Shown piece after piece: positions 13,142-25,685 of a stretch of 64,000 bases of DNA (the first letter of the stretch is position 1; each line of letters begins with the position of its first letter). The position numbers and the translations under genes were made by a program. This DNA comes from Bactericera cockerelli. Lineage: Eukaryota; Arthropoda; Insecta; Hemiptera; Triozidae. The DNA lies in NCBI GenBank assembly GCA_024516035.1, contig CM044958.1, forward strand, positions 42,823,743 through 42,887,742, in the 5' to 3' direction. A model generated the notes under the pieces. That model was not told the DNA's origin, searched no databases, and was given only the letters and a program-made list of their open reading frames with translations.

Positions 13142-13232
13142 TCCAGGCTAAAATCGGGACTTGAACCACTGACTTCCAGGTTACAAGTCTATCGCCTTAT
13201 CGATCAGGCTACTGAGGTCGGTAGCTCAAGGT
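13142..13232 (-). mobile_element. tRNA-headed SINE fragment (same family as 27591)
   Basis: The reverse complement reads ACCTCAGTAGCCTGATCGAT, then a B-box-like GTGGTTCAAGTCCCG. This matches the head of the copy at 27591 with scattered substitutions. Only the tRNA-like head survives and the 3' tail is not seen next to it. Confidence 0.7.
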
Positions 13233-14375
13233 TATTAGATTAAAGTGGTGTATGTCAACATTTTGGGTTATACAAAACAAAATAATAATTGGTCAGTCAA
13301 AGAAATAAAACAGGGCGCACAGTTCCAAACTGTACAACCTACACATATCATTCATTTTATGGGTTATATGCAATATCAAACATTAGCATCAAACAGCATT
13401 CACAACTCTCTGACCATAGAAGTCTCAATTTAGAAATAACTTCACAATGGGATATGTACCAATGTAAAAGTAATATTTATATCCGCGAATACATATTCAC
13501 AAATTGAGAGATCTCTCTTTCAGTTTCAGCATCAGAAAATAAATAAGTCATGCATATGAATTGAAAAACAGTCCAATTATTTGATCGCATGATCAATGGT
13601 ATCCACAGTATCAACATGCACGAGGGACCATCGCATGTCCAGTGTCTTGTGGACTACTTCCAGGGGGCAATCTATATTATGTACCAATGTACCATTAATC
13701 TACATCCATAGGTATCCTCTGAACAAAGTTCGATTTGTGTAACTATCAGCTTGTAGAAATCGATTTTTGTATAATTGTCTCTAGATACATCTTAGGATAT
13801 CTCTCAATGGTAAAATTATGAACCCATACAGTTGAAAAATAATTGATTCATCAGATGATTTATAGTTCTAACCTTATGAACTCAATATCATCTGATATAT
13901 AATATTGTTTAAACCTGTCTGCTTACAAACAATCAATGCACAAATGGACGCAAAATTGTAAGAACCAGCAAAAAACAAATTGGTATCTCTTTAAAATTTG
14001 AGAACTTCGCCATGCTCAATATCACGCCATGCTCACGTTGTTTCTGATGTTATTAGGTAGACACGAGCAGTATATTCACATAAGGGAAATGGAAATAATA
14101 TACATCGAAAAATTCCAGAATTCATGCCTAGAAACGTCTATGAAGGAAACTTAAAAACGAAAGAGATCTTTTAGGAGTTTGGAGACATAATTTTGGGATT
14201 TTGTGGAAACGTTTTCGTCTTCCTGCAATGTAAGTCGCAAACTTGAGACTTTCTTCGTCCACGTGGAGTCTCCTGATAACAGATAAATGCGGCTATTTAT
14301 AGCTGGGGTTGTTAAAGCTCCTTTGCGCCCATGTTTAACTCAAATTTCCGAAAAAGTTACCTATGCCAGACAGCC
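13233..14375. other. Gene-less AT-rich stretch
   Basis: Nothing recognisable. Short frames at 13245-13507 overlap each other in two frames and have no domain signature. Confidence 0.5.
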
Positions 14376-15494
14376 CACACACTCAGTGCCGGATTACCCA
14401 TATGGCGGATTTGGCAGATGCCAAGGGCCCCGCGCTTGAGGGGGCCCCGCGCTTGAGCAGCTTACACTAGATATTATGAGATTTTTAAAAAGCTTGCACT
14501 AGGTACTTTTGGATAATGAGTAAGAAGAGAAATAAAAGGGGAAAAAACACACACTCACAGCAAAGTACTTAAATTGAAAGAAAAGCGCGGGGCCCCCTAT
14601 TACTATCTACTCCTCGAATCAACCACATGGACACTAGCGGATTTCGGGCAGCTTACCCAATTTATAAGTGTTTTGAATGCCCTTCAAGTCGGTTTTTCTG
14701 GATTTCAATATTAAATAAAATCATAGCCAGTTGAGCAAAATATTAAAAGAAAAACCACGGGCCCCCCTTAAAATCGACCACGTATATGAAAATAGGTAGA
14801 TCTCTATACCTATTGCCTGCGGTTCTTTATATAATATATAAATATTATACAGGGTGGACCAAAAAAACGTTTACACCCGTTAATGGTAGATTACTGACGA
14901 CATTTCCAGGCCGGATCTGCAATCCGTTTTTTCGGATTCGCCTTCGTAACTGCACAAAGTGATTTTTTGCAACTTTCCGAAAAAGTCCGACTTTGCCTAA
15001 TTCTTCAGGTCAGTACTTTTTTCCTGTTTAAGATGAGTTGATTCTAAACAATTTTGCAGAAAGCCAACAAAATTTCGATGTTTCTAGTTACACTACTTTG
15101 TTTTTTACGATTTGGTTTGTCATATTTTTTTACACCTGAACAGAAAAAAAACACCCAAAAAAACTTTTTTACTAGATAAAACACTCGACATTTGTCCGAA
15201 CAAATTTTGGCACAGACATGGGCAAGTTTGATAAAAGTTGGCGGCCGCCCCGAGGATGCTAAAAAATAATTTTACGATTTTTTATCACGTGATCTTCTGG
15301 GAAAAATTATTAGATGTTTGCCAAAAACCCTTCAAAAATCCTAAGAGTTTTCTAGCTGTAGACTGTGTAAGGGCGTCTTGTATTGTTTACCAAAATTGTT
15401 TACATTGCTTTTTTTGAATACCGCGGTCTCACATGCCTTCATCAGCCAGTTTAGGAAAATTCAAATGATAAATTTCGTGCTTCTCAGATTGTCA

Positions 15495-15572
15495 GTGGTG
15501 TTAGCTAGATGTGGTAGTGCTAAGAGTGTAAGACGCATGACCGAGGTTCAATTCTCGACGGTCAATATTATT
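15495..15572 (+). other. tRNA-like sequence, probably a SINE head
   Basis: GTTAGCTAGATGTGGTAGTG resembles a divergent A box. Further on, GGTTCAATTC matches a B box and is bracketed by CGA/TCG bases that could form a T arm. No complete cloverleaf is apparent. It lies inside the fold-back element. A second A-box-like piece, TTAGCTCAGTGGTAAG, lies at 16070-16085 without a B box. Confidence 0.4.
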
Positions 15573-16177
15573 TTAATTATCAAAAAAATCTGATGGAATA
15601 TTTTATTCATACCTGTATCTGACCTGTTGTAACACCAACAACTTATGGTTTTTTTGGGGGTAATACCATCTGTAAATTGAATTATATCAGATACTATTGG
15701 TATCACAATACACATAATGTAAGCCCCTGAGAGACTGCCTTGATAATGTAAGGATGGTTTTTCTTATGCTTCCCTACGAGAGAAAAAAAAACTAGCGAAT
15801 TTTCCTAACGAAAGTAGAGTTTATGAAATAAATCCAGGTAAATATGTAGGTAGGTTCTTCTATCATAAACAATACTAATTAATTAACAAATATTTACCGA
15901 TTGCCAACTCTTAATAGAAGTTTTGAAAAAAACAAGATAATATTTTGTAAAATTAATAAACTTTTGCAGTCTTTATTATGTTTTATACTATTTTATTATA
16001 AACATAAAGGTATTTAAAAAAACATTTTGTGTTAGTATGTTCAATGAGAAACGATTAGACGCGCACGATTAGCTCAGTGGTAAGCTAGTCCACCCGGTCC
16101 GAAAAAGCAAAAAACTACAAAATAAAAGACTGTTGCCATTTTTTATTTAGCCATAGTACACACTATGGATTCTCCTC

Positions 16178-16235
16178 ACACAAATTTTTGAAACCAATGG
16201 TGACTAAAGTCACCATTGGTTTCAAAAATTTGTGT
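16178..16235. repeat. Perfect hairpin, 28 bp arms and 2 nt loop
   Basis: The arm 16178-16205 (core AACCAATGGTGACT) is the exact reverse complement of 16208-16235, separated only by AA. Such a long perfect palindrome with almost no loop is unusual. It lies at the centre of two nested transposons. It may be a fresh palindromic duplication or an inserted terminal repeat. Confidence 0.9.
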
Positions 16236-16295
16236 ACCTTAGTTCAAAAGTACCTTAGTTCTAACTCAGAAGGTAGAGGGACAACCTTCTTGCCC

Positions 16296-16313
16296 TTCTC
16301 TCTCTCTCTTTGC

Positions 16314-16359
<46 letters not shown>

Positions 16360-16362
16360 CCT
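16296..16362. repeat. CT microsatellite
   Basis: A nearly continuous (CT)n tract with a few interruptions. The open frame running through it reads Leu-Ser repeats and is an artefact. Confidence 0.9.
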
Positions 16363-17731
16363 TCTCAATTCCCTTAGAGGAACTGTTGGAAGTGGCGTCC
16401 ACCTTCCTGGATGCAAAGGTTGAACCTTTTCATCATGTTCCGTCGAATGTTGCGGAAGATTCCAGGTTTTTCTGTCAGGTCATCGAATGCCAACAGGATT
16501 CTTGCTACCAGATTTCGTAAACTATGTTTTTCACGTGATCCCAAATGTTCCTGTTGGGAACTCCATATGCTAAATGCGTATCTGCCATTTCAGCATCCGA
16601 ATTATAATAATGTAACTTGTACTAAAAAAACTCAAGAAGTTTAAAGATAATATTTCATAGAATGCAGAAAAATATGCTTGAAAACTATCATCGAGAAACA
16701 AACAATCATTCATTTGACTGGCCTTTAATTAATTCCAAGGAAAATAATTATCAAACATAAATAGCTAATTACTCTTTGAGTACAAGACAACCCTACACGG
16801 TCAACACTTTTAAGATTTTGAACATCATTTTTTGAGACTTACCTGGTTTGTTTACCCAGAAGATCACGTGATAAAAAATCGTAAAATTATTTTTTAGCAT
16901 CCTTGGGTTGGCCGCCAACTTTTATCAAACTTGCCCATGTCTGTGCCAAAATTTGCTCGGGCAAATCTTGAGTGTTTCAAAGTGTAAAAAATTTAAATGA
17001 GAATTTTTTTTCTATTCAGGTGTCAAAAAAGATGCCAAACCAAACCGTAAAAAACAAAGTAGTGTAGCTAGAAACATCGAAATTTTGTTGGCTTTCTGCA
17101 GAAATGTTCAGAATCAACTCATCTTAAACAGGAAAAAAGTTCTGACCTGAAGAATAAGCCAAAGTCGGACTTTTTCAGAAAGTTGCAAAAAATCACTTTG
17201 TGCAGTTATAAAGGCGAATCCGAAAAAACGGATTGCAGATCCGTCCTAGAAATGTCGTCAGTAATCTACCATTAACGGGTGTAAACGTTTTTTTTGGTCC
17301 ACCCTGTATAATTACTCGTATTTGAAAAGAATAATATTACCAATGACCTTCATTGTAGTCGCCTGCGACGCTTCTAATTTTTTTTTTCAAGATATTTTTT
17401 TGTATCTATTTTCCGAGTACTTTACCCCATAACTTTGAAAAAATTTCGGCTGCGGCGCCGTCAAATTTAGTTATCATGATGTTTTGGATTGTTTTTCAAG
17501 ACGTGCAATTCTAGTATGTACCATTAAAAGAAAAAAAGTCTTATGGCATTTTCGAAATGCATTTCAAAAACGTCGTTTTGGATACTATTATGGATTAGTG
17601 CCCAAAACACTTGGCTTCGGTTTCAAGGTCCTAAAAATATTATTTTAGAAAAAACTTAGTACAATTTTGGGGCCCCGCGCCTTGAAAATGCCAAGGGCCC
17701 CGCGCAGCCTTAATCCGGCACTGCACACACT

Positions 17732-18070
17732 CATGGCTCTTAACTCTTTTCCGTTTTCGCTTGAGACTCTTGAGAGAAAATTTACAATGAAAAATAAACA
17801 AATCGAACATAGATAATTATTATGTATAATTTATATATTATGTCTACTCGTAATTTAAATAATAAATGTGTTTCTTTGTGTTATTATATCACAAGTTTTA
17901 GTGGGTAGCGCAGAATTGTAGGATTTTTCCATATCTTTTAATATCCTAATATCTTATTGTTGCCTATAATGCCGCCACTGGTCGCTGCTCACATTAAAGC
18001 AACTACTCATTATCCTCACGAGGTATCAGTGGACCCCGAACACCCAAGAAAAACAGAGCAGAAAAAATCC
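17732..18070. other. Gene-less AT-rich stretch
   Basis: Nothing recognised. The last ~60 bases may belong to the body of the minus-strand tRNA-headed element that follows. Confidence 0.4.
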
Positions 18071-18144
18071 TGCCCCGCTGGGGATCGAAACCAGGTCACC
18101 GTGCGTGCAATGCCTAGCGCGCTAACTCGCTCGGCCACGGTGAC
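18071..18144 (-). mobile_element. tRNA-like SINE head or tRNA pseudogene
   Basis: On the minus strand the sequence starts GTCACCGTGGCCGAGCGAGT, an A-box region of Leu/Ser-tRNA style. It continues to GGTTTCGATCC, a good B box, followed by CCAGCGGGGC. The acceptor ends do not pair into a full 7 bp stem, so a functional tRNA is unlikely. A Pol III-derived retroposon head is the better reading. Confidence 0.55.
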
Positions 18145-21100
18145 TTCGCATAATTTAAGTATACCTACCTGCTTCTTAATTAAGGGTCAGATCACAATGT
18201 AATTTAAGATGGTTTTTCTGATTCATGAAATTAAATTCATGAAGAGTTTATACGAGGATCCTTCACATTGAATTAAATTAAAACTCACGGTGAAAACGAA
18301 ACCTTTAGATAACCTCACGTGTTATTGTAAAAAAAGTCTGTTTTCACTTTTGTTAATTTGAGAGGATCTTTTCTCCAATAAAATGAAACGACGCTTATTT
18401 TAAATCCACATAATAATTTCAGCTCTACAATATGTAGAATAAAATGTTACAGCTCAATTTTTCACAGACTGTCTTCCCTAGCAAATATTTCTTTTTTGAC
18501 TCCCATCCAAAAATCACAATCGCACTTAACCAGAATAAATAGTTGTGCTGTTCTTTGTAATCTCTCCCACATACGATTTGCATAAATATCCACATTATCC
18601 ATCCATCTCCAACACATTGGAATAAATCCGCTCTTGTTCTGGTTTCATATGGTTCGCCATATTTCCATGTTCTTGCATCTTTTGTTTCGCATCAATCTTA
18701 GTTTCCTCTATTTCTGTGATATCTCTTGCTTCTCCGTCTAATGTCTTTGTTTGGATAATGTTGTTTTGTTTTCTGTGTCCGTGTGTCTCCTGTTCAGCGA
18801 TGTAGGTATTGGTTGTGGTCTCAATACTCTCAATGGTTGTGCATTTTGCGACATGTTGAAACATGAGAGGTGATATTATATTCAACGAGTTCGTTTATTT
18901 AGAGGTGACAATGTGGGGTATTTTTTTGCTGATATAATCGTAATCCGGCTCTGTCATTTTCTTCGTGCCCTTCCAGGCACAACCACAGAATCTTAATATT
19001 TTTTGTAATCAATACGATTTTTGCTTCTTCTTAAATGATAAATATGAGAAGACTTTACATATATTTTATGAACAAAGAATTAAACTTTTTTTCTGTCATA
19101 ATTTAATTATCTTTTTCTGAATAATATTCATAATGGTACATTCATAAAACATAAAGTTTGTAATTCTAAGTGATAGTGAAAAGAAATACAGTAAGGCCAG
19201 GCAGAGTATGTATTGTAATGCTGCGCTAGGAACACCCTGTACAATTAGAATGTCATATCGATTGAACTTTCGTGCTAGTCCAAGAATCGAAGCACGCTTT
19301 CTGGTTTATTAATAAAATTCAACTCAACAGCTCAGCAGATATATCGTTCAAGTACATTCTATGATTGTGTAGGGACAGTGTATGTAACTCTCTACTTTTG
19401 TCTGTTCAATACATACCAGAATCTAACTGCTTTGTCTTTTGTTCTACCATCAGTGCCAATATTCTTATTGGTGCAGTGCCGTATCTACACGAACTTTTTC
19501 GGCGATCCAGAGACGTAATGATCAGGTCCTAGGAGAAAACGAGTCCTGGGTGATGAGCCACAGACGAGTTTCCAGTTTTAACTCCTGTAGTTGAAACCCT
19601 ATCACCCTATAACGTATTTCCAATATGGAATCTTAGGATCTGTACTTGCGAAAGGTGGCCACGCCACTGTTACTGTGTGATAATAGGATCGCGTGGGTGT
19701 GAATCAGCCTCGTACTCGGTAGATATTAGATAGTGAGGAAAGTTGAGGAGGTCATAGACACACAAGTATCAATGATATAGGACGTTAGGAAAGTTCTAAA
19801 CGTTGCGGGATAAAGGATGGCAGCAAAGTTTGTCGGGTCGCATTTCTGATTTTGGTCCGAATTCAAAAGCTCCTGTAAATATATCAGTGGAGTTAATTAT
19901 TTGTGGTAAATTGTCTCAGGTGATTCTCTCAAAAGTATACCTATCAAACACCTTGACCGAGGTGTGATTTCTACAAATAAATTTAGTTTTCGACAACAGT
20001 GATGAAATCCCGAACATTATTTGGGAGTTATGTTTGGGTTGTTTACTAACTATCACCTCTACTGGTGATATCAAAATTTTCTTAGGAATATAGCCGTAAA
20101 GAAGAAATTATTGAAGACATTATTAAAATAATGAGAATTGAGACATACCTAACGGTTTAGAGGTATTTATATGTTTTGATATTCTCGCAAAAATCGACAT
20201 ATTCTCACCAGCAATCATGTTTTTCGTTTTCAACTAAAATAATTATCCTGTAGTTAGTAGTTGACGAACTTCAGAAATGAAATTCTCGATCTTTTCGAAG
20301 ACAATTAGTGATAATAACACGTGAAATTTTATATCGTAATAAAAAACTTGGACTTGGTAAAAGATCGCTTGAGAAAATTAAGATATTTCTTACTTTTTTT
20401 TGTATCAGGTCACTCTACTTGTCCGTCTTGGATATATGCGGCGATGTTGACAGCGTCTATCTGGACACGAAATGTAATTTGCAGACAAAATCGAAAAACA
20501 TTGCTGACATGCTGTGAACCACTCAAATTTCAACTCTTCTTTCCCTGGCTAGTAACGGCCGCACCCAGGCTGGGTAGATGGATTGCAAAATTAGTGAGGT
20601 GAAATTGGGTAGATGGATTCTGAGTTTCCAAAGATTGGAGGATGTATGCCCGTCTCAAATAACCTCTAGTGTTAAAGGGACGAAGCGCAAAAACCCACTA
20701 GATCTGATACACCCTGTATACAACAGAGCTAGGTTCCCTGTCAAAGGAATTTGATACTTTTCGCACAAGTTCGCTCATTATTAACTCATCACAGAGAAGT
20801 TGGCAAGCTTCCCTGTCGGGTTTCACCTAGAGGTAAGATAAAGATTATATTAATAATAATGTACATAGTAATTTATTATTAAATATATAAAAAAAACTGT
20901 AATAAAAATAATGATTTCTAAACTTACTATGGTATTAGGTTTTATAAACAAAAATTCTTGGTATTTTGTCTCACTTTGTTGTCTTAGTTGAGTTTGTATC
21001 ATTTTACGAATATCAAGAATCATGTGAGTTGGAACAAGTGAGCTTTGTCCGATTGGTGAGAAAGTTGTATCGTTAAAAGTTATATTATTTAGGATTGATA

Positions 21101-22829
21101 TTTCTGACTTTCAAGGTTGAGAATAGTTCAGAAACATTGCAAAGTACAGCCGTGTTTTAGAACTGAAAAAAAAAATAATAAGGAATTTCTTGGATATTTT
21201 TTGAAATCAGAAATCATGTTTAAGGAATTTTCAAGACTAAATTTTCTGTTCGAAAATACAGCTTCTGCTTTATTCGAGAGAGCTAAGACTTTCAGGACCA
21301 ACACATTGGGGATTATGTTCTTTCAATGCTTATCAAACCAGCTTTCTTGCGGTTCCAAATCACCATGAAACCAATTTTATCTAAATTTAGTAGTATTATC
21401 TTGGGAAGAGCACAATTCAATGCGGATCCTTAGTAGTTCCTATCTATGTATCTAACAGACATTTTTACAGCGACAGCGGAGATACTGGCAGATGGTTTCC
21501 ATAGAAAATAGTCATGCAAGGGCGAGGAGAAAATTGCAAAGAAACAGGAATGTAAGTGCCCTCGCTTATTTTGCAAACATTTATTAAAATCGAATGTCTT
21601 AATAATCCGTTATAGAAAATGGAAAAACTTTCGTAGAATACGAAATCAGTTGGAAAATTCGTTTCGTACGAGAAGAGACTACGTGGAAAGACGAGAAAAA
21701 GTGCAAGCAGAGGATTTTCTCGACACATTTCGAAACAAAACATCATAAAAAATAGAGTTTTCACTAAAAGGGGTGACAGGGTGCTTTTTGTGTACTATCC
21801 CGGGTGAAAATTTAACAGGAAACACGATGTACCTAACATTTTGCACACGAACGCCATCGATTTTTTTTTTTTTTACTTTTACTTTTATACCTGTCTCTCT
21901 GTTATAAATTTTTAATACAAGATACTGAGTTATTTATTAATTACATATTTAAATTAAATCATAGTACAAAAGCCTGATCGAGCCTTTGGTTGACAGGCAA
22001 CGTACCAAGTATGGCCGCCGCATTGCCTCTTTGGACGGCCATGGCGAGTCTTTGTTTAAAATAAAATGCTGATTTTATGTCGCCATCGAAATATTCAGTA
22101 TAGATCATAATTATAATATGTAATCACCCAATTACTTATTAAAATAGTTAGGTCAGCTCATAGGATCTACAGATAACCATAAAAACGAAATTTTATTGAG
22201 CATGGTAAATTACAAAAAAGCTAACTCCCAAGAAAAAAGGAAGAGGCCTTGAAAATTTCTTTACATTTTTTTTTCTTTTTAATTTATCAGAGTGTGCAAA
22301 CATACGATTATGTTATACGTATATACTATGAAATATAAAAAAAATACATTTTCAAATAATTATTATTAATGAAGTTCAAAACAGAAGTAGGGTCATATGA
22401 AAGACAAACAAAGAGGTCAATGGGATTTCTTGCATTCTGATATTTCTTTACATTTGAAAAGTCCACATCCTTGTAGGGTTCAAAAATTCAACAGTTTTCC
22501 AATTTGAATATTTAAATATTTTAAAAATAGACTCAAAATAGACTCCTTGGAATTTCCTTCGACTTTTCTGCCGCGATAGACTTCCCAGGATCCCGGCCCA
22601 ACACAAGAAAGCTGTCTGGTTGGATTAGACTCGCAGCTTTTCATCCCGGATCCATTTTTTTTTATTATTAAATTTGCTTTCTATATGCTGGGTGAGAAAG
22701 ATCCAGTGTTGTTTCTTCTTCCAAAACAGGAAGTTTGCTATCAAATTTCCTGTCAAAAGGCGTTAGTTATAAAAAATAAATGTTGTTATAAAATATATTT
22801 TTTTTTCGTGTTCGATAGGTATTATCCTA

Positions 22830-23075
22830 ATTCTGAGAAGGGGAGAGGCAAGGTGTGGAGGGAGGAGGGGAGAAGACTAGGAAGTAGGACTGTAGGTGAA
22901 GAAATAGAGGAAAGGGCGGAGGAAGGGGAGTAGAGTAGTGTTTGTTAGGGAGGAACAGGAATACATAGGGAGGCAGGCAGGCGAGTGAGTAAATAAGTAG
23001 AGGAGAAGAGGATGAGGGGGGTGAGGGGAAATGGAGGAAAAAGTAGAGAAGGAGAGGGAGCAGAATGAGAAATGG
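22830..23075 (+). repeat. Polypurine (G/A-rich) tract
   Basis: About 245 bp that is overwhelmingly G and A on the plus strand, with repeated GGAGG and GGGGAG motifs. It is low complexity and a candidate triplex- or G-quadruplex-forming stretch. Confidence 0.7.
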
Positions 23076-24821
23076 ATTAAAAAACTGACGATCGAAAATT
23101 TTGGGTGATTACTTTCTGACTATTACTTTCCTTTCTACAAAATAAGGGAAGTAAAAATTGAGGGTCACAGCAACAATTATTGTGAGGGTCGCAATTATAT
23201 GGGTGACAATGTGTCCGGGGACACTCCACTCATTTTATTCGTAATAATAATAATACTCTTTAGTGGAAGGTAACCATCAGGCGAGGTTAATGCTCACAGT
23301 ATTTTCTACCACCTAACCCTCAGAGTCTTATTATTATATGTGGTCACAAACTCAAATTAACGAGAAAAAATTTATAGTAGGAATATAAAATGAAAATTCA
23401 ACACCTCAAAATATTAAGACTATTATTCAAATATGAGATTAAAATCAGGGCTGGAATTATTTTCTTACATAGTTTAAACTGAACTTAAAAATTATGTAGG
23501 TACAAGTCGTTCCAAGTAATTTATAACTGGAGGTTGTAAGTGACTAAAAATCTAGAAAGAAGATCGATAAAAATGAAGATAAATATATTTTTAATCAAAA
23601 ACATTTAAAATAGCGAATATGAAATAAGAAAGATCTAAATGAATATTCATAGACATAAATATTATGCTGACGAAACAAATTGATGTTTGTATTAAAATTA
23701 AAATCTTGTAAATATTAGCAAGAAAAATAGAAAACCGAGCCTGGAATCGCTCAGGCAACTGTCAGAACCCAACACCAGAACAAAACCAGACTTGAGAACT
23801 GTGGTGTGGGATAAAAATAATATTTAGTTATCTCTATCTCGAGATTTAATGTCAAAATCGTGACCGTAGGAGAAACATGGACATGATTATCAACAGAGTA
23901 ATTGTGGGGCTCTTCCTCATTATAATGAAATCATCCTCATTTGAATTTTACATTATTCTTATAATATTAGTGGTTAAAATAGGAATAACACCCAATCTTG
24001 AGAGGAAAGTAACCACGAGATGAGATTATTTTCTCAAAACACCACCTACCTACCTCCTATTAATGAGATGTACCTAATATGCAATTACCTGAATACAAAT
24101 TATTATGAACACTGAACAGTCTGAACACATTAGAATTGATATAATAATAAGAAAAAATCTAAGAAATTTTCAGCTTTTTATAAAATGGGATGAATTTTAG
24201 AACAGCTACATTTTCGTGAAAGATGAAAAAAGAAAAGTCATGAGAATTGAAATAATTGATTACTTTATTAATTTTTAATTGATTTTAATCGCCTACTTCT
24301 AAAAAATCATACGTCCAATTTTATTTGTGTCAATTTATCAATTGTAAATGCATAGGAATCAATCGGTCGATATCGGAAAAAGCAACAGTATAACAACAAA
24401 AAAGTTATATATCCTAATCGCCAATCAAACGACCATAGAGTATGATCTTGAGATAAATCTCCTGACTCATGAACAACAGATGGACAAATAGACCAATGTC
24501 AAATTGTCAATACAGTCCTTCTGTCTAAATCCTTTCTCATGGTCAATCCTCCTTAAGCAAATCGTAAACAAGATTACGATACTTTTTCTTGCCCAAGAAA
24601 TTCCCAATCCTTCTCTGAATATGTTTGAGAAAGCTTTCCTAAATATCTTTTTAAATCTGGAGACAACACCCCTTGTCCACCCTACAGCAGCCCTGGCTTT
24701 CACAAGTACCTCGTCTTGAGTACTTCTCTCTCTTTCACAAGGAATTGTCAGCTGATCACATTCACATTTGTCTTGTTCTTTCTGTCAACTGTTATTCTGT
24801 TCAGAAGAGATACTTGTAGAG

Positions 24822-25000
24822 CCAAGAGAGAGAGGGGAGGCTATGATCAAGACGAGTTGGAGAAGACAAAGTAGAAGGATGAGGACAAAGAGAAAGAGAA
24901 GGGAGTGAAACGAGGAGCAGGGAGGACGGAGGAGGAGGATATAATGAAAAAAGAGAAGAAGGAAGGAGAAGAAGAAGAAGACCTGGTGGGTGGGTGAGGG
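24822..25000 (+). repeat. Polypurine (G/A-rich) tract
   Basis: About 180 bp of AGAAGG/GAGGAG-like purine sequence. The long minus-strand frames over it read Leu/Ser/Pro/Phe low complexity and are not considered genes. Confidence 0.7.
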
Positions 25001-25484
25001 GTAATATACACAAAAAAAAAACCCTACATGAGAAACATTTTGGATGTTTTTTCCGGAGTCAGCACAAAGTTCTCTTGCTTTTATTCCGCGCATTATCTCA
25101 AATGTACTCAAAACCTTAGGAATGGGAACGGCTCCAGTGAAGTGCTTTCTACGAAACCCCCTAAGCAGTGAGCTTTCAATACAATATCTACGAACTAGAA
25201 TACGACAGATACGACTCTTGGAAAAAAAACCACTCTTCTTAAAAATCGTACAAAAAACCTTGTACAAAATTCTAGAAAATAAGTGAATTGTTTTTCCAAA
25301 TTGTGAGTATTACATAGTTATTTTATTAATAAAAATTAAACAGAAATTAAAATTTGAGGACGTAAATATCAAAATCAACATTACAAAAGAAATATTTCTT
25401 CCAGTCCACCATCCTGTGGCAGACTGTCCAGCATGCTGGTCGCATTGCGTAAATTGGTAAATAGAGTAATATAAAATTAGGTCC

Positions 25485-25673
25485 AGCAACAATTAGATCC
25501 TCCCTACCTGTCCCTCCAGCTCTGTTAGACTCAGTCGAGAGCGCCGATTCTCTATTAAGATACCTCAAGACAATCAAACTGTTCACACTGATGGTATAAT
25601 ACATCAAAGAATCGTCGCGAACGACCTGTCTACTGACAGAGTTAAAGCGCCCTAATATGAAAAAAAAAAAAAA
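25485..25673 (+). mobile_element. Short retroposon with poly-A tail and 12 bp target duplication
   Basis: A 12 bp direct repeat AAAATTAGGTCC flanks the unit (25473-25484 and 25674-25685), and the unit ends in a run of about 17 A. It has no obvious tRNA or 5S head, so it may be a 5'-truncated LINE or a SINE of unknown head. The preceding GCGCCCTAATATG may be its 3' signature. Confidence 0.65.
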
Positions 25674-25685
25674 AAAATTAGGTCC

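Larger units (their letters stand above)
14850..17306. mobile_element. TA-flanked fold-back element with 452 bp arms
   Basis: The left terminus CAGGGTGGACC (14850) and right terminus GGTCCACCCTG (17306) are flanked by TA. The inverted arms run 14850-15301 and 16855-17306, exactly equal at 452 bp, with only scattered mismatches. The arms end inward at CACGTGATCTTCTGGG and its complement. The 1.55 kb centre has no transposase. It holds two tRNA-like pieces, a perfect hairpin and a CT microsatellite. The ends and TA duplication fit a non-autonomous Tc1/mariner-like element. Confidence 0.88.
14384..17723. mobile_element. hAT-type element, 3340 bp, with 8 bp target duplication
   Basis: The ends are CAGTGCCGGATTA (14384) and its reverse complement TAATCCGGCACTG (to 17723). 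Both are followed inward by GCCAAGGGCCCCGCGC-like sequence. The element is flanked by a perfect 8 bp duplication CACACACT at 14376-14383 and 17724-17731. The CAGNG start and 8 bp duplication are hallmarks of hAT transposons. No hAT transposase is present. The interior is mostly a second element (14850-17306), so the hAT copy was a short non-autonomous one before it was invaded. Confidence 0.88.
18145..25472. other. Long gene-less AT-rich stretch
   Basis: No host gene is supportable. Noted within it: CACCCTGTATA at about 20711-20721, a possible end of another TA-flanked element; an imperfect palindrome at 19948-19965 shared with 28921; poly-T near 21863; and two polypurine tracts listed separately. 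A 96-codon minus frame (18595-18885) has normal-looking composition but no recognisable domain. Confidence 0.45.

Noticed and set aside
18071..18144. Functional tRNA-Leu or tRNA-Ser on the minus strand
   Set aside because: Good A and B boxes but no complete acceptor stem pairing.
18595..18885. 96-codon minus-strand frame with charged, gene-like composition
   Set aside because: No recognisable domain, no splice-supported extension and no neighbours. It could be a decayed transposon gene, but I cannot support it.
24785..25267. 160-codon minus-strand frame
   Set aside because: The C-terminal half is a translation of a polypurine tract. The complementary strand is open too and nothing is recognisable.
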